Positions 17,952 through 26,556 of a DNA stretch of 64,000 nt are shown piece after piece (position 1 is the first letter of the stretch; each line of letters opens with the position of its first letter). Source of the stretch: Kordia sp. (lineage in GTDB: Bacteria > Bacteroidota > Bacteroidia > Flavobacteriales > Flavobacteriaceae). The position numbers were made by a program, and so were the translations under genes. The notes beneath the pieces were generated by a model. That model was not told the DNA's origin, searched no databases, and saw nothing but the letters and a program-made list of their open reading frames with translations. The stretch spans positions 1 to 64,000 of the forward strand of contig NVVR01000007.1 of the NCBI GenBank assembly GCA_002733415.1, in the 5' to 3' direction.

Positions 17952-19217
17952 TTATATCAAAAACTGAAATAAATCAGGTTTGGGATTTAAATAGTCACCA
18001 TAAAAATTCAGTTCTTTCATGCGTGTTATTAAAGGTTCTAAATCGGATGGTTGTTTTAAAACAATACCAACTATTGCTGGACCTTTTTCTCTAGAGTGTT
18101 TTTTAGAATATTCAAAATGTGTAATATCATCGTTAGGTCCTAAAACTTCAGCAACAAATTCTTTTAAAGCTCCTGCTCTTTGTGGAAACCGAACTATAAA
18201 ATAATGCTTCAAATTTTCATGCAATAAAGCACGTTCTTTAATTTCAGAAGTACGGGTAATATCGTTATTACTACCACTTACAATGCAAACAATATTTTTT
18301 CCTTTTATCTCTTCTTTATAACTTCCTAAAGCAGCCAATGTTAGCGCTCCAGCGGGTTCAACCACGATAGCGTCTTTAGTGTATAAGTCTAAAATGGTTT
18401 GGCAAACTTTACCTTCTGGAACGGTTATCATGTCGTCTAATAACTCTTTACAGATATCAAAAGTCAATTCCCCAACTCGTTTAACTGCCGCTCCATCTAC
18501 AAATTGTTCTATCTGAGAAAGCGTTGTGTTTTTACCATTCCTAATTGAAGTACTCATAGAGGGAGCTCCTTCAGGTTCTACACCAATTATTTTAGTATTT
18601 GGAGACAATTGTTTGAAAACAGCACTTAATCCAGAAGCTAAACCGCCACCTCCTACAGGAATAAATATATAGTCGATAGATTCTTTAGCTTGCTTGAATA
18701 CTTCTAAGCCTATAGTTCCTTGTCCTTCAATAACTTTTTCATCATCAAATGGATGCACAAAGGATAGCTTGTTTTTTCTTTCAAACTCTTTTGCTGCTTT
18801 TTGAGCATCATCAAAAGTATCGCCTACTAATTGTATGTCGCAATACTCTCCACCAAACATTCGTACTTGTTCTACTTTTTGATTAGGGGTAGGTACAGGC
18901 ATAAAAATGGTTCCTTTTATTTGTAGTTTATTACATGAAAAAGCAACTCCTTGTGCGTGATTTCCTGCACTAGCACACACAATTCCTCTTTCTTGTTCTT
19001 CATCATTCAAAGAACTTATTTTATTATAGGCACCACGAATTTTGTAAGAGCGAACCAATTGTAAATCTTCGCGTTTTAAATATACATTACTATTGTAGGT
19101 ATTTGATGCGTTAATGTTATGTTGTAATGGAGTTTCAGTAACAACATTACTTATTGTTTTTGCTGCTTGCTCAATTGCGGATAGTGTTGGCTTGTATGTA
19201 CTTATTATAGGGTTCAT
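17952..19217 (-). CDS. ilvA: Threonine dehydratase (biosynthetic, with C-terminal ACT-like domain)
   Basis: 421 aa. Deaminates threonine to 2-oxobutanoate, the isoleucine entry point. The PLP lysine lies in LVRSYKIRGAYNK, with the family's SAGNHAQGVA and GGGGLASGL segments downstream. From about residue 330 an ACT-like domain (HYFIVRFPQRAGALKEFVAEVLG) makes it the regulated, shorter biosynthetic form. Last gene of the ilv cluster, but a terminator at 19252-19281 separates it from ilvC, so it may be transcribed at a different level. Confidence 0.96.
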   Translation of the reverse strand: MNPIISTYKPTLSAIEQAAKTISNVVTETPLQHNINASNTYNSNVYLKREDLQLVRSYKIRGAYNKISSLNDEEQERGIVCASAGNHAQGVAFSCNKLQIKGTIFMPVPTPNQKVEQVRMFGGEYCDIQLVGDTFDDAQKAAKEFERKNKLSFVHPFDDEKVIEGQGTIGLEVFKQAKESIDYIFIPVGGGGLASGLSAVFKQLSPNTKIIGVEPEGAPSMSTSIRNGKNTTLSQIEQFVDGAAVKRVGELTFDICKELLDDMITVPEGKVCQTILDLYTKDAIVVEPAGALTLAALGSYKEEIKGKNIVCIVSGSNNDITRTSEIKERALLHENLKHYFIVRFPQRAGALKEFVAEVLGPNDDITHFEYSKKHSREKGPAIVGIVLKQPSDLEPLITRMKELNFYGDYLNPKPDLFQFLI

Positions 19218-19251
19218 AGGTTAAGAAATATTAGCGAGGTATAAACTGTAT

Positions 19252-19281
19252 AAAAAAAGAGGTGTTGAAAAGCACCTCTTT
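19252..19281 (-). terminator. Terminator between ilvC and ilvA
   Basis: On the minus strand AAAGAGGTG and CACCTCTTT form a stem closed by a short loop and followed by T residues. It lies 25 bp after the ilvC stop and before ilvA. Confidence 0.75.
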
Positions 19282-19305
19282 AAAATTCAATTAAAAAAGG
19301 AGTTT

Positions 19306-20781
19306 TTAGTTTAAACTAATTTGTTTCATCGATGTCATCGAAGCTCTTAGTTTAGCCCCAATTTTTTCTACTGGGTGATTTCTGATCTCGTTATTAATAG
19401 CAATTAATTGTTGGTTGTCAACACCGTTTTCACTAGCATATGATTTACCAATAATATCTAAATCAACTGTTTTCATAAAATCAGTTAATAAAGGTTTGCA
19501 AGCATGGTCAAATAAATAACATCCGTACTCTGCAGTATCAGAAATTACTCTATTCATTTCAAATAACTTTTTACGTGCAATAGTGTTTGCTATTAAAGGA
19601 GTTTCGTGTAAGGATTCATAGTAAGCAGATTCCGAAATAATCCCAGAAGCAGTCATTGTTTCAAAAGCTAATTCAACTCCAGCTCTAACAAAAGCAACTA
19701 ATAAGGTTCCATGGTCAAAAAATTCTTGTTCAGAAATTTCTTGCTCAGTGACAGCAGTTTTTTCAAAGGCAGTTTCGCCAGTTTCCGCTCTCCACGCTAA
19801 TAAGTTTTTATCGTCATTTGCCCAATCTTCCATCATCGTTTTAGAAAAGTGCCCAGAGATAATATCATCCATGTGTTTTTGGAATAATGGACGCATAATG
19901 TCTTTTAATTCTTCAGAAATTTCGAATGCTTTTATTTTGGCAGGATTTGATAAACGATCCATCATATTGGTAATACCACCATGTTTTAATGCTTCAGTAA
20001 TTGTTTCCCAACCATACTGAATTAATTTAGCAGCATAACTTGGTTCAATTCCTTTTTCTATCATTTTATCAAATGATAAAATAGCTCCTGTTTGTAATAC
20101 ACCACATAAAATGGTTTGCTCTCCCATTAAATCAGATTTTACCTCTGCAACAAATGATGATTCTAAAACACCAGCTTTATGTCCTCCAGTTCCAACAGCA
20201 TATGCTTTAGCTTGTGCTAAACCTTTTCCTTCGGGATCATTTTCAGGATGTACAGCAATTAATGTAGGTACACCAAATCCTCTTTTGTACTCCTCTCTTA
20301 CTTCCGATCCGGGACATTTAGGAGCCACCATGATTACCGTTAAGTCTTCACGAATTTGCATTCCTTCTTCAACAATGTTAAATCCGTGTGAGTATGATAA
20401 TGTAGCTCCTTTTTTCATTAGAGGCATAACTGTACTAACTGCATTGGTGTGTTGCTTGTCTGGAGTTAAGTTTAAGACTAAATCAGCTGATGGTATTAAT
20501 TCTTCATAGGTTCCAACGGTAAAGTTGTTTTCAGAAGCATTTTTGAAAGATTGACGTTGATCTGTTATTGCTTGTGCACGTAATGCATAAGATATATCTA
20601 GTCCAGAGTCCCTCATGTTTAGTCCTTGGTTTAGCCCTTGAGCACCACAACCAACAATTACAATTTTCTTGTCTTTTAATACAGTTATGCCATCTTCAAA
20701 TTCTGAAGCATCCATAAATCGGCATTTTCCTAATTCTGTTAATTGATCTCTTAATGATAGGGTATTGAAATAATTTTTCAT
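19306..20781 (-). CDS. ilvC: Ketol-acid reductoisomerase, class II (long form)
   Basis: 491 aa, equal to the long E. coli-type enzyme rather than the 330-aa class I form. It isomerises and reduces acetolactate/acetohydroxybutyrate with NADPH. The Rossmann motif is [19 protein letters not shown], followed by [15 protein letters not shown] and [15 protein letters not shown]-like metal-binding segments (here [13 protein letters not shown]). Two KARI C-terminal domains are present. It follows ilvN after 105 bp. Confidence 0.97.
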   Translation of the reverse strand: MKNYFNTLSLRDQLTELGKCRFMDASEFEDGITVLKDKKIVIVGCGAQGLNQGLNMRDSGLDISYALRAQAITDQRQSFKNASENNFTVGTYEELIPSADLVLNLTPDKQHTNAVSTVMPLMKKGATLSYSHGFNIVEEGMQIREDLTVIMVAPKCPGSEVREEYKRGFGVPTLIAVHPENDPEGKGLAQAKAYAVGTGGHKAGVLESSFVAEVKSDLMGEQTILCGVLQTGAILSFDKMIEKGIEPSYAAKLIQYGWETITEALKHGGITNMMDRLSNPAKIKAFEISEELKDIMRPLFQKHMDDIISGHFSKTMMEDWANDDKNLLAWRAETGETAFEKTAVTEQEISEQEFFDHGTLLVAFVRAGVELAFETMTASGIISESAYYESLHETPLIANTIARKKLFEMNRVISDTAEYGCYLFDHACKPLLTDFMKTVDLDIIGKSYASENGVDNQQLIAINNEIRNHPVEKIGAKLRASMTSMKQISLN

Positions 20782-20886
20782 TTGTTACTTTTTAGTCAAA
20801 ATCCAAACGGAATTTCCGTCAGGGATGTATTAATATTTTCGTTTTTTGAGGTAAACCCTCATGTGTAAGTTGAACTGCTAATAACT

Positions 20887-21408
20887 TTAAAAATTCGCCA
20901 ACATTTCTGAAATTCTCATTGGCTCTTTTGTTACTGATATTCTTCCAGATCGTACAAATTGTAATAGACCATGAGGTTTTAAATCTTGATATAACTGTTC
21001 TGTTTCATGTCTTCTGCCAGTTTTTTCAATTACAAAATAGTCTCTTGCTACAGTGACGATATTTGCATTGCTTTTCTTGATTATATTTTGTATTTCCCTA
21101 TCATCAAATAATAAATCAGAAGCTATTTTAAACAAAGCTGACTCTTGGTAAATAGTTTCATTATCTGTATGATAATAGGCTTTTATAACTTCTATTTGCT
21201 TTTCTATTTGACCTACTAACTTGCGAACTTGTTCTTCATTTGTTTTAATTACAAATAAAAATCGAAACACATCTTTTATTTCTGATTGAGAAGCTGTTAT
21301 GCTTTCTAAATTTATACGTCTTTTTAGAAATATCCCAGACATTCTGTTCATAACTCCTAAATTATTCTCTGTGTATACTGATATAGTATATGTTTTATTT
21401 TCTTCCAT
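20887..21408 (-). CDS. ilvN: Acetolactate synthase small (regulatory) subunit
   Basis: 173 aa from the ATG at 21408. An N-terminal ACT domain (YTISVYTENNLGVMNRMSGIFLKRRINLESI) and a C-terminal domain typical of IlvN/IlvH confer feedback regulation by valine on IlvB. An in-frame ATG at 21429 would start inside the last codons of ilvB; Met8 (MEENKTYTIS) starts 5 bp after the ilvB stop and begins directly before the ACT domain, so I prefer it. Confidence 0.93.
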   Translation of the reverse strand: MEENKTYTISVYTENNLGVMNRMSGIFLKRRINLESITASQSEIKDVFRFLFVIKTNEEQVRKLVGQIEKQIEVIKAYYHTDNETIYQESALFKIASDLLFDDREIQNIIKKSNANIVTVARDYFVIEKTGRRHETEQLYQDLKPHGLLQFVRSGRISVTKEPMRISEMLANF

Positions 21409-21413
21409 AACTT

Positions 21414-23147
21414 TTAACTTAATCGACATTCTGAAACTGCAGCTCCTGTTGGAACCATTGGGAAAACATTACCCTCTTTTTCTATTACTACTTCTAAGAA
21501 ATAGGATTCTTTACTCGCTACCATTTCTTTTATGGCTCCCTGTAAATCTTCTCTTTTTGATACTTTTCGAGCCGTAATGTCATACCCTTCTGCGATTTTT
21601 ACAAAATTTGGATTTACCATTTCTGTAGATGCATAACGCTTATCGAAAAACAACTCTTGCCATTGGCGTACCATTCCTAAAAAACTATTGTTTAATACCA
21701 CTATTTTGACGGGTATTTTTGTTTGAAATATGGTTCCTAATTCTTGTATGTTCATTTGGTACCCTCCATCTCCAATTATAGCGATAACTTCTCTGTCTGG
21801 CACTCCCATTTTAGCTCCTATTGCTGCTGGTAAAGCAAATCCCATAGTTCCCAGTCCTCCAGAGGTTACTTGACTTCTAGTAGTGGTGAATTTAGCATAA
21901 CGGCAAGCAAACATTTGATGTTGTCCTACATCGGAAACGATAACTGCGTCACCATTCGTTTCTTTATTAATTCCTTCAATCACTTCCCCCATAGTTAAGC
22001 CTTCTTTAATAGGTTCTAATTGGGGTTTGATAACTTTATCATACTCTATAGCATATAGGTCTTTAAACTCTTGGTGCCATTGTTGATGTTCTCTTTTCTC
22101 TACTAAAGGTAATAAAGCAGCTAATGTTTCTTTTACATCTCCTAATACAGCTACATCTGTTTTTACATTTTTATCTACCTCAGCTGGATCTAATTCGAAG
22201 TGAACAATTTTTGCTTGCTTAGCATATCTATTCAAGTCTCCAGTTACACGATCGTCAAAACGCATTCCTATAGCAATTAAAATATCACAATCATTTGTTT
22301 TTACATTAGGAGCGTAATGTCCATGCATTCCTACCATGCCAACATTTAATGGATGGTTTGACTCTAGCCCAGATAAACCTAATGCTGTAGATGCTATTGG
22401 TATTCCTGATTTTTCAATAAAAGCTTTAAGTTCTTGCTCAGCTGCACCTAAAATAACACCCTGTCCCATTACTATAAATGGCTTTTTAGCGCTATTAATG
22501 ATGTTAGCAGCAGCTTTTACCTGATCGATATTCATTTCAGGTTTTGGGGCATAACTTCTTATTCCTTTACATTTTTCATATAAAAAATCTAAACTCCCCA
22601 TTTGAGCATCCTTTGTAATATCTATTAAAACAGGCCCCGGACGTCCAGACTTCGCTATATAAAATGCTTTAGCAATAATTGAAGGTATTTCTTCTGCTTT
22701 CGTTATTTGGTAATTCCATTTTGTTATTGGTGTCGATATTCCAACAATATCGGTTTCTTGAAACGCATCAGTGCCTAATAAATGTGACGCTACTTGACCT
22801 GTAATACAAACTAATGGTGTTGAGTCTATTTGTGCATCAGCAATTCCAGTAACTAAATTTGTTGCTCCTGGTCCTGAAGTAGCAAAAACTACTCCTGTTT
22901 TCCCTGTTACTCTAGCAAAGCCTTGAGCAGCATGTATAGCACCTTGCTCATGACGGGTTAAGATATGTGTGAACTGATCCTGATATTTATAAATCTCGTC
23001 ATATATAGGCATAATTGCTCCACCAGGATATCCGTAAGCCAATTTAACTCCTTCTTCTAGTAGAGATTTTATTACAGCTTCTGCTCCAGAAATTGTTGTT
23101 TTTTCTATCGCTTTTTTGGGCTCTAATACTTGTGTTTGATTTTCCAT
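21414..23147 (-). CDS. ilvB: Acetolactate synthase large (catalytic) subunit
   Basis: 577 aa. Thiamine diphosphate enzyme forming acetolactate or acetohydroxybutyrate. The catalytic Glu lies in TRHEQGAIHAAQGFAR, and the ThDP/Mg motif is IGDGGYQMN with N further on (NNSFLGMVRQWQELFF). FAD-domain residues lie between. It is preceded by ilvD after 113 bp that include a CCCGAT-A-ATCGGG hairpin, and followed directly by ilvN. Confidence 0.97.
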   Translation of the reverse strand: MENQTQVLEPKKAIEKTTISGAEAVIKSLLEEGVKLAYGYPGGAIMPIYDEIYKYQDQFTHILTRHEQGAIHAAQGFARVTGKTGVVFATSGPGATNLVTGIADAQIDSTPLVCITGQVASHLLGTDAFQETDIVGISTPITKWNYQITKAEEIPSIIAKAFYIAKSGRPGPVLIDITKDAQMGSLDFLYEKCKGIRSYAPKPEMNIDQVKAAANIINSAKKPFIVMGQGVILGAAEQELKAFIEKSGIPIASTALGLSGLESNHPLNVGMVGMHGHYAPNVKTNDCDILIAIGMRFDDRVTGDLNRYAKQAKIVHFELDPAEVDKNVKTDVAVLGDVKETLAALLPLVEKREHQQWHQEFKDLYAIEYDKVIKPQLEPIKEGLTMGEVIEGINKETNGDAVIVSDVGQHQMFACRYAKFTTTRSQVTSGGLGTMGFALPAAIGAKMGVPDREVIAIIGDGGYQMNIQELGTIFQTKIPVKIVVLNNSFLGMVRQWQELFFDKRYASTEMVNPNFVKIAEGYDITARKVSKREDLQGAIKEMVASKESYFLEVVIEKEGNVFPMVPTGAAVSECRLS

Positions 23148-23260
23148 ATTTTATGAAAATTTAATATTCTTGATCTTGTGGGTTTTATAAGCCTTTCAGA
23201 TCTGTTTTTATTATTGTTTATGTTCTATGCAACCTCAAAAGATTACTCCCGATTATCGGG

Positions 23261-24937
23261 TTAGAATTCATCGGTTACACATCCTTTAGATGCAGATGAA
23301 ACTGTTTTTGCATATTTATATAAAACGCCCCTGCTTACCTTTAAATCAGGTTGCTTCCATACCGCTTTACGTAAGGCCAAATCTTCTTCGGTAATTTCTA
23401 CATGAATGCTATTTTTCTTTGCATCAATAGTAATGATGTCTCCATCTTTAACCAAAGCTATTGTTCCTCCTTCTTGTGCTTCTGGTGAAATATGTCCAAC
23501 TACAAAACCATGTGTACCTCCTGAAAAACGACCATCTGTAATCAATGCCACATCTTTTCCTAATCCAGCTCCAATAATAGCTGCCGTAGGCTTCAACATT
23601 TCGGGCATTCCTGGTCCGCCTTTAGGTCCTTCATAGCGAATTACGACTACATCACCTTTTTCAACTAACCCATCTCTAATTCCATCATTTGCGGCATATT
23701 CTCCTTCAAAAACTTTTGCTTTTCCTGTAAAGGTTAATCCTTCTTTTCCAGTTATTTTAGCAACTGCACCTTCTGAAGCTAAATTTCCGTACAGCATTCT
23801 TAAATGTCCTGTCGCTTTTATTGGACTCTCTATTGGCATAATTACATCCTGACCTGGTTTTAAACCTGGAACTTCAGCTAAATTCTCCGCTAATGTTTTT
23901 CCAGTAACTGTTAAACAATCGCCATGTAATAATCCTTCAGCTAATAAGTATTTCAATACAGCAGGAATTCCACCAACTGCATGTACATCCTCCATTAAGT
24001 ATTTACCACTTGGCTTTAAATCGGCTAAAAATGGAGTAGTATCACTTATTCGTTGAAAATCTTCGAGAGTAAACTTTACATTTGCGGCTCTAGCAATTGC
24101 TAGGAAGTGTAATACTGCATTTGTAGAACCTCCTAAAACAGTAACCAATCTGATTGCATTTTCTAAAGATTTTTTAGTAACAATATCTAAGGGTTTGATA
24201 TCATGCTTTAATAAATAATGCATTGCTCTACCTGCTGCGATAGACTCCTCTGTTTTCTGTGTGCTTTTTGCTGGATTAGATGCGTTATATGGTAATGACA
24301 ACCCTAAAGCCTCTATTGCTGACGCCATAGTATTAGCGGTATACATTCCTCCACAAGCTCCAGCTCCAGGGCATGCTTTTTTCACAATACTTTTGAACTC
24401 AGATTCTTCCATCGTTCCCGCGACTTTACTTCCCCAAGCTTCAAAAGCAGAAACGATATCTAACTTCTTTCCTTCATGACATCCAGAATCAATTGTCCCT
24501 CCATAAATTAAAATCGAAGGTCTGTTAACACGTAACATAGCCATTACAGCTCCTGGCATATTTTTATCACAACCTACAACCGTTATCAATCCATCGTAAC
24601 TCATTCCTTGTACAACAGTTTCCATGGAATCGGCTATAATATCTCTAGATGGTAATGAGTAACGCATCCCTGGTGTTCCCATAGAAATACCATCGCTTAC
24701 TCCAATGGTATTGAATATTAATCCAATAACATCTGTTTCTAAAGTACCTTGTTTAGCTAGTTTTGCTAAATCATTTAGGTGCATATTACACGGGTTTCCT
24801 TCGTACCCTGTACTTGCAATACCTACCAAAGGTTTCTTAAAATCTTCTTCTGTTAAACCAATTGCATGCAACATCGCTTGAGCAGCTGGTTGTGAGTCGT
24901 CTTGTGTAACTTGTTTACTATATTTATTCAATTCCAT
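23261..24937 (-). CDS. ilvD: Dihydroxy-acid dehydratase
   Basis: 558 aa, family length. Dehydrates dihydroxy acids to the 2-oxo acids of valine and isoleucine using an Fe-S cluster. Cluster cysteines are visible in [12 protein letters not shown] and [16 protein letters not shown]; the C-terminal [16 protein letters not shown] is diagnostic. Its ATG lies 1 bp after the ilvE stop codon, so the two are translationally coupled. Confidence 0.97.
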   Translation of the reverse strand: MELNKYSKQVTQDDSQPAAQAMLHAIGLTEEDFKKPLVGIASTGYEGNPCNMHLNDLAKLAKQGTLETDVIGLIFNTIGVSDGISMGTPGMRYSLPSRDIIADSMETVVQGMSYDGLITVVGCDKNMPGAVMAMLRVNRPSILIYGGTIDSGCHEGKKLDIVSAFEAWGSKVAGTMEESEFKSIVKKACPGAGACGGMYTANTMASAIEALGLSLPYNASNPAKSTQKTEESIAAGRAMHYLLKHDIKPLDIVTKKSLENAIRLVTVLGGSTNAVLHFLAIARAANVKFTLEDFQRISDTTPFLADLKPSGKYLMEDVHAVGGIPAVLKYLLAEGLLHGDCLTVTGKTLAENLAEVPGLKPGQDVIMPIESPIKATGHLRMLYGNLASEGAVAKITGKEGLTFTGKAKVFEGEYAANDGIRDGLVEKGDVVVIRYEGPKGGPGMPEMLKPTAAIIGAGLGKDVALITDGRFSGGTHGFVVGHISPEAQEGGTIALVKDGDIITIDAKKNSIHVEITEEDLALRKAVWKQPDLKVSRGVLYKYAKTVSSASKGCVTDEF

Positions 24938-24938
24938 A

Positions 24939-25829
24939 TTAAACTAATTCAAAGTTTTTGTATTCTCGTTGTGTTACTTTATATTGATATGCTCTTGCTA
25001 GGTCATAGCCCAAAGAGTCTTCCCATTTCAATCTAAATTCATGACCATCTAAGGATGCTATTCCTGCCACTTCTGCTGCTGTACCAGTAAAAAATGCTGT
25101 ATCAGCTTTATAAACATCTTCTGGAGTAAAGAATTTTTCTACTACTTCTATTCCTAATTCTTTTGCTAATTCAAAAACAGTTTGCCTAGTTATTCCAGAC
25201 AATATATTACCTAAAGGGCAGGTGTATAGCACTTCGTCTTTTTCGTAGAAGAAGTTTGCACCTGGTCCTTCAGCAACCTTACCGTTCATGTCTAGCAATA
25301 AAGCTTCGTCAAATCCTTTTTGCTTCGCCTCTGTTGTTGCTAATATTGAATTGGTGTAATGTCCTACTACTTTAGCTTGTATATGAGTGGATTTTGGGTT
25401 AGGTCGTTGATAACTAGAAGTCATAAGATTTAATTGCTTATCACCTAAAAACCTACCCCATTCCCAAGCGCAAAGCATTATATGTACTTCGTCCGTTGGC
25501 TGTAAACTCATGTTTGCTCCTAAATAAACTAAAGGGCGGATATAGGCGTTTGCTAAATTATTTCGTTCTAGTAACTCATATGTTAATGCAGTTAACTCTT
25601 CAACGGAGTATTGTAAATCAATGTGCATCATTTTTGCAGAATACTTTAAACGCTCATAATGCTCCTTTGCTTTAAAAATATGTACCCCATCTTCTGTTTT
25701 ATACGCACGGATACCTTCAAACACTCCATTACCATAATGTAAGGTTTGGGCATATAAATCAGTAGTAGCCTCATTGGATTTCAGCCATTTGCCGTCTAAA
25801 AAAAGTTGTGTGTTTTTGTCGTAATACAT
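24939..25829 (-). CDS. ilvE: Branched-chain-amino-acid aminotransferase
   Basis: 296 aa. Fold type IV PLP transaminase for the last step of Ile, Val and Leu synthesis. The N-terminus ([12 protein letters not shown], then [13 protein letters not shown]), the PLP lysine in [16 protein letters not shown] and [17 protein letters not shown] are family signatures. First gene of the ilv operon, reached only after two leader peptides and two terminators in the 26303-25981 leader. Confidence 0.96.
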   Translation of the reverse strand: MYYDKNTQLFLDGKWLKSNEATTDLYAQTLHYGNGVFEGIRAYKTEDGVHIFKAKEHYERLKYSAKMMHIDLQYSVEELTALTYELLERNNLANAYIRPLVYLGANMSLQPTDEVHIMLCAWEWGRFLGDKQLNLMTSSYQRPNPKSTHIQAKVVGHYTNSILATTEAKQKGFDEALLLDMNGKVAEGPGANFFYEKDEVLYTCPLGNILSGITRQTVFELAKELGIEVVEKFFTPEDVYKADTAFFTGTAAEVAGIASLDGHEFRLKWEDSLGYDLARAYQYKVTQREYKNFELV

Positions 25830-25980
25830 TTCAATTCATTTTTCGTTGTAAAATTATTTATCTCTTTTTTAAAATATTGTTTATGTTTTTTTTGATACAC
25901 TGTTCAAATTGTTGTTTTTTCAGGTGCTCCCCAGTGTTTTCAGTAGATTCAAGTGATTTTGTTTACACTTTCTAAGCCAT

Positions 25981-26012
25981 AAAAAAAGCCTGTATCGAAG
26001 AAGATACAGGCT
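25981..26012 (-). terminator. ilv attenuator terminator 1 (proximal to ilvE)
   Basis: On the minus strand AGCCTGTATC-TTCTTC-GATACAGGCT is followed by seven T. The 5' arm CTGTATC can alternatively pair with GATACAG (plus 26036-26042), which overlaps the leader-peptide stop codon. This gives mutually exclusive terminator and antiterminator structures. Confidence 0.9.
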
Positions 26013-26040
26013 CATGTTTTCACATTATAGATTAGCTGTA

Positions 26041-26100
26041 TCAACTCGGAGGTGAGTTAATAATGACAATAATAATGACGATGTTTTTTATGTTATTCAT
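26041..26100 (-). CDS. ilv leader peptide 1 (proximal)
   Basis: A 19-codon ORF, MNNIKNIVIIIVIINSPPS, ending in TGA. Nine of its codons are Ile or Val, seven of them in one unbroken block (IVIIIVII). It is followed by a terminator hairpin and then ilvE, the layout of classical ribosome-mediated attenuation of branched-chain operons. When charged tRNA-Ile or tRNA-Val is scarce the ribosome should stall in the block, leaving GATACAG at the stop codon free to form the antiterminator. Its function is regulatory, not as a peptide. Confidence 0.88.
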   Translation of the reverse strand: MNNIKNIVIIIVIINSPPS

Positions 26101-26173
26101 TTTTAATTATTTTATGAACTTGGAACTTCAAAAGAAGTGCTCAAATTCGTTGTTGTTAATTTCAGTTTAATTC

Positions 26174-26202
26174 AAAAAAAAACCTTCCGTTTCGGGAAGG
26201 CT
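26174..26202 (-). terminator. ilv attenuator terminator 2 (distal)
   Basis: On the minus strand CCTTCC-CGAAAC-GGAAGG is followed by nine T. The upstream leader sequence GGGAA (in the CAG GGA ACG codons of leader peptide 2) can pair with TTCCC of the 5' arm, a candidate antiterminator. Confidence 0.85.
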
Positions 26203-26225
26203 TTTAAAATTATATGATTAAAATT

Positions 26226-26303
26226 TTATAATAGCGTTCCCTGTTGTAGTGAAATAATCACGACAATAATGACAAAGACGATATTTAAAATTTGTGTATT
26301 CAT
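26226..26303 (-). CDS. ilv leader peptide 2 (distal)
   Basis: A 25-codon ORF starting MNTQILNIVFVIIVVIIS and ending QQGTLL before TAA. It has six Ile, four Val and four Leu codons, with VIIVVII uninterrupted. It starts 11 bp after a promoter -7 element and is followed by its own terminator, then by leader peptide 1. The Leu codons at the end differ from leader 1, which has none, so the two may sense different tRNA pools. Confidence 0.86.
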   Translation of the reverse strand: MNTQILNIVFVIIVVIISLQQGTLL

Positions 26304-26313
26304 TTTGATGGTA

Positions 26314-26346
26314 CAAATGTATGTAATAATATTTTAAAAAAACAAA
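26314..26346 (-). promoter_or_regulatory. ilv operon promoter
   Basis: On the minus strand TTTG, 21 bp, then TACATTTG (plus CAAATGTA at 26314-26321): a full consensus match. No exact TAnnTTTG is found between the two attenuators, so both appear to be served by this promoter. The transcript would start only a few nucleotides before leader peptide 2. Confidence 0.8.
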
Positions 26347-26444
26347 TAAAATAAAAATATATTTCTAACCAATTAATTATCAACATGTTTAAGTTTTGTT
26401 TATATGTGTAAGAAATAGTATTTGGTATGTGAAAAGCATCATCT

Positions 26445-26461
26445 CCTACTAAATTAGTAGG
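26445..26461. promoter_or_regulatory. Perfect 17-bp palindrome upstream of the serine gene
   Basis: CCTACTAA-A-TTAGTAGG is a perfect 8-1-8 palindrome in the ilv-serA divergent gap, about 60 bp upstream of the serA -7 element. Its right half recurs exactly at the cys promoter (3759-3775), suggesting a shared regulator, possibly the Rrf2 protein. Confidence 0.55.
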
Positions 26462-26519
26462 GTTTGGTATTTTAATTGAAAATGATTTTTTTTAAAAACG
26501 ATAGCAGCTAGAATTTTAA

Positions 26520-26527
26520 TATCTTTG
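26520..26527 (+). promoter_or_regulatory. -7 element of the serA promoter
   Basis: TATCTTTG matches TAnnTTTG 30 bp upstream of the start codon. No clear -33 TTTG is present, which would fit a promoter that needs an activator. Confidence 0.6.
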
Positions 26528-26556
26528 CACGCTTAACAGCAACAACACAACACGTT

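Noticed and set aside
20818-20880. Hairpins between ilvN and ilvC as a third attenuator
   Set aside because: No short Ile/Val-rich ORF is present and the stems are not followed by T runs on the transcribed strand.
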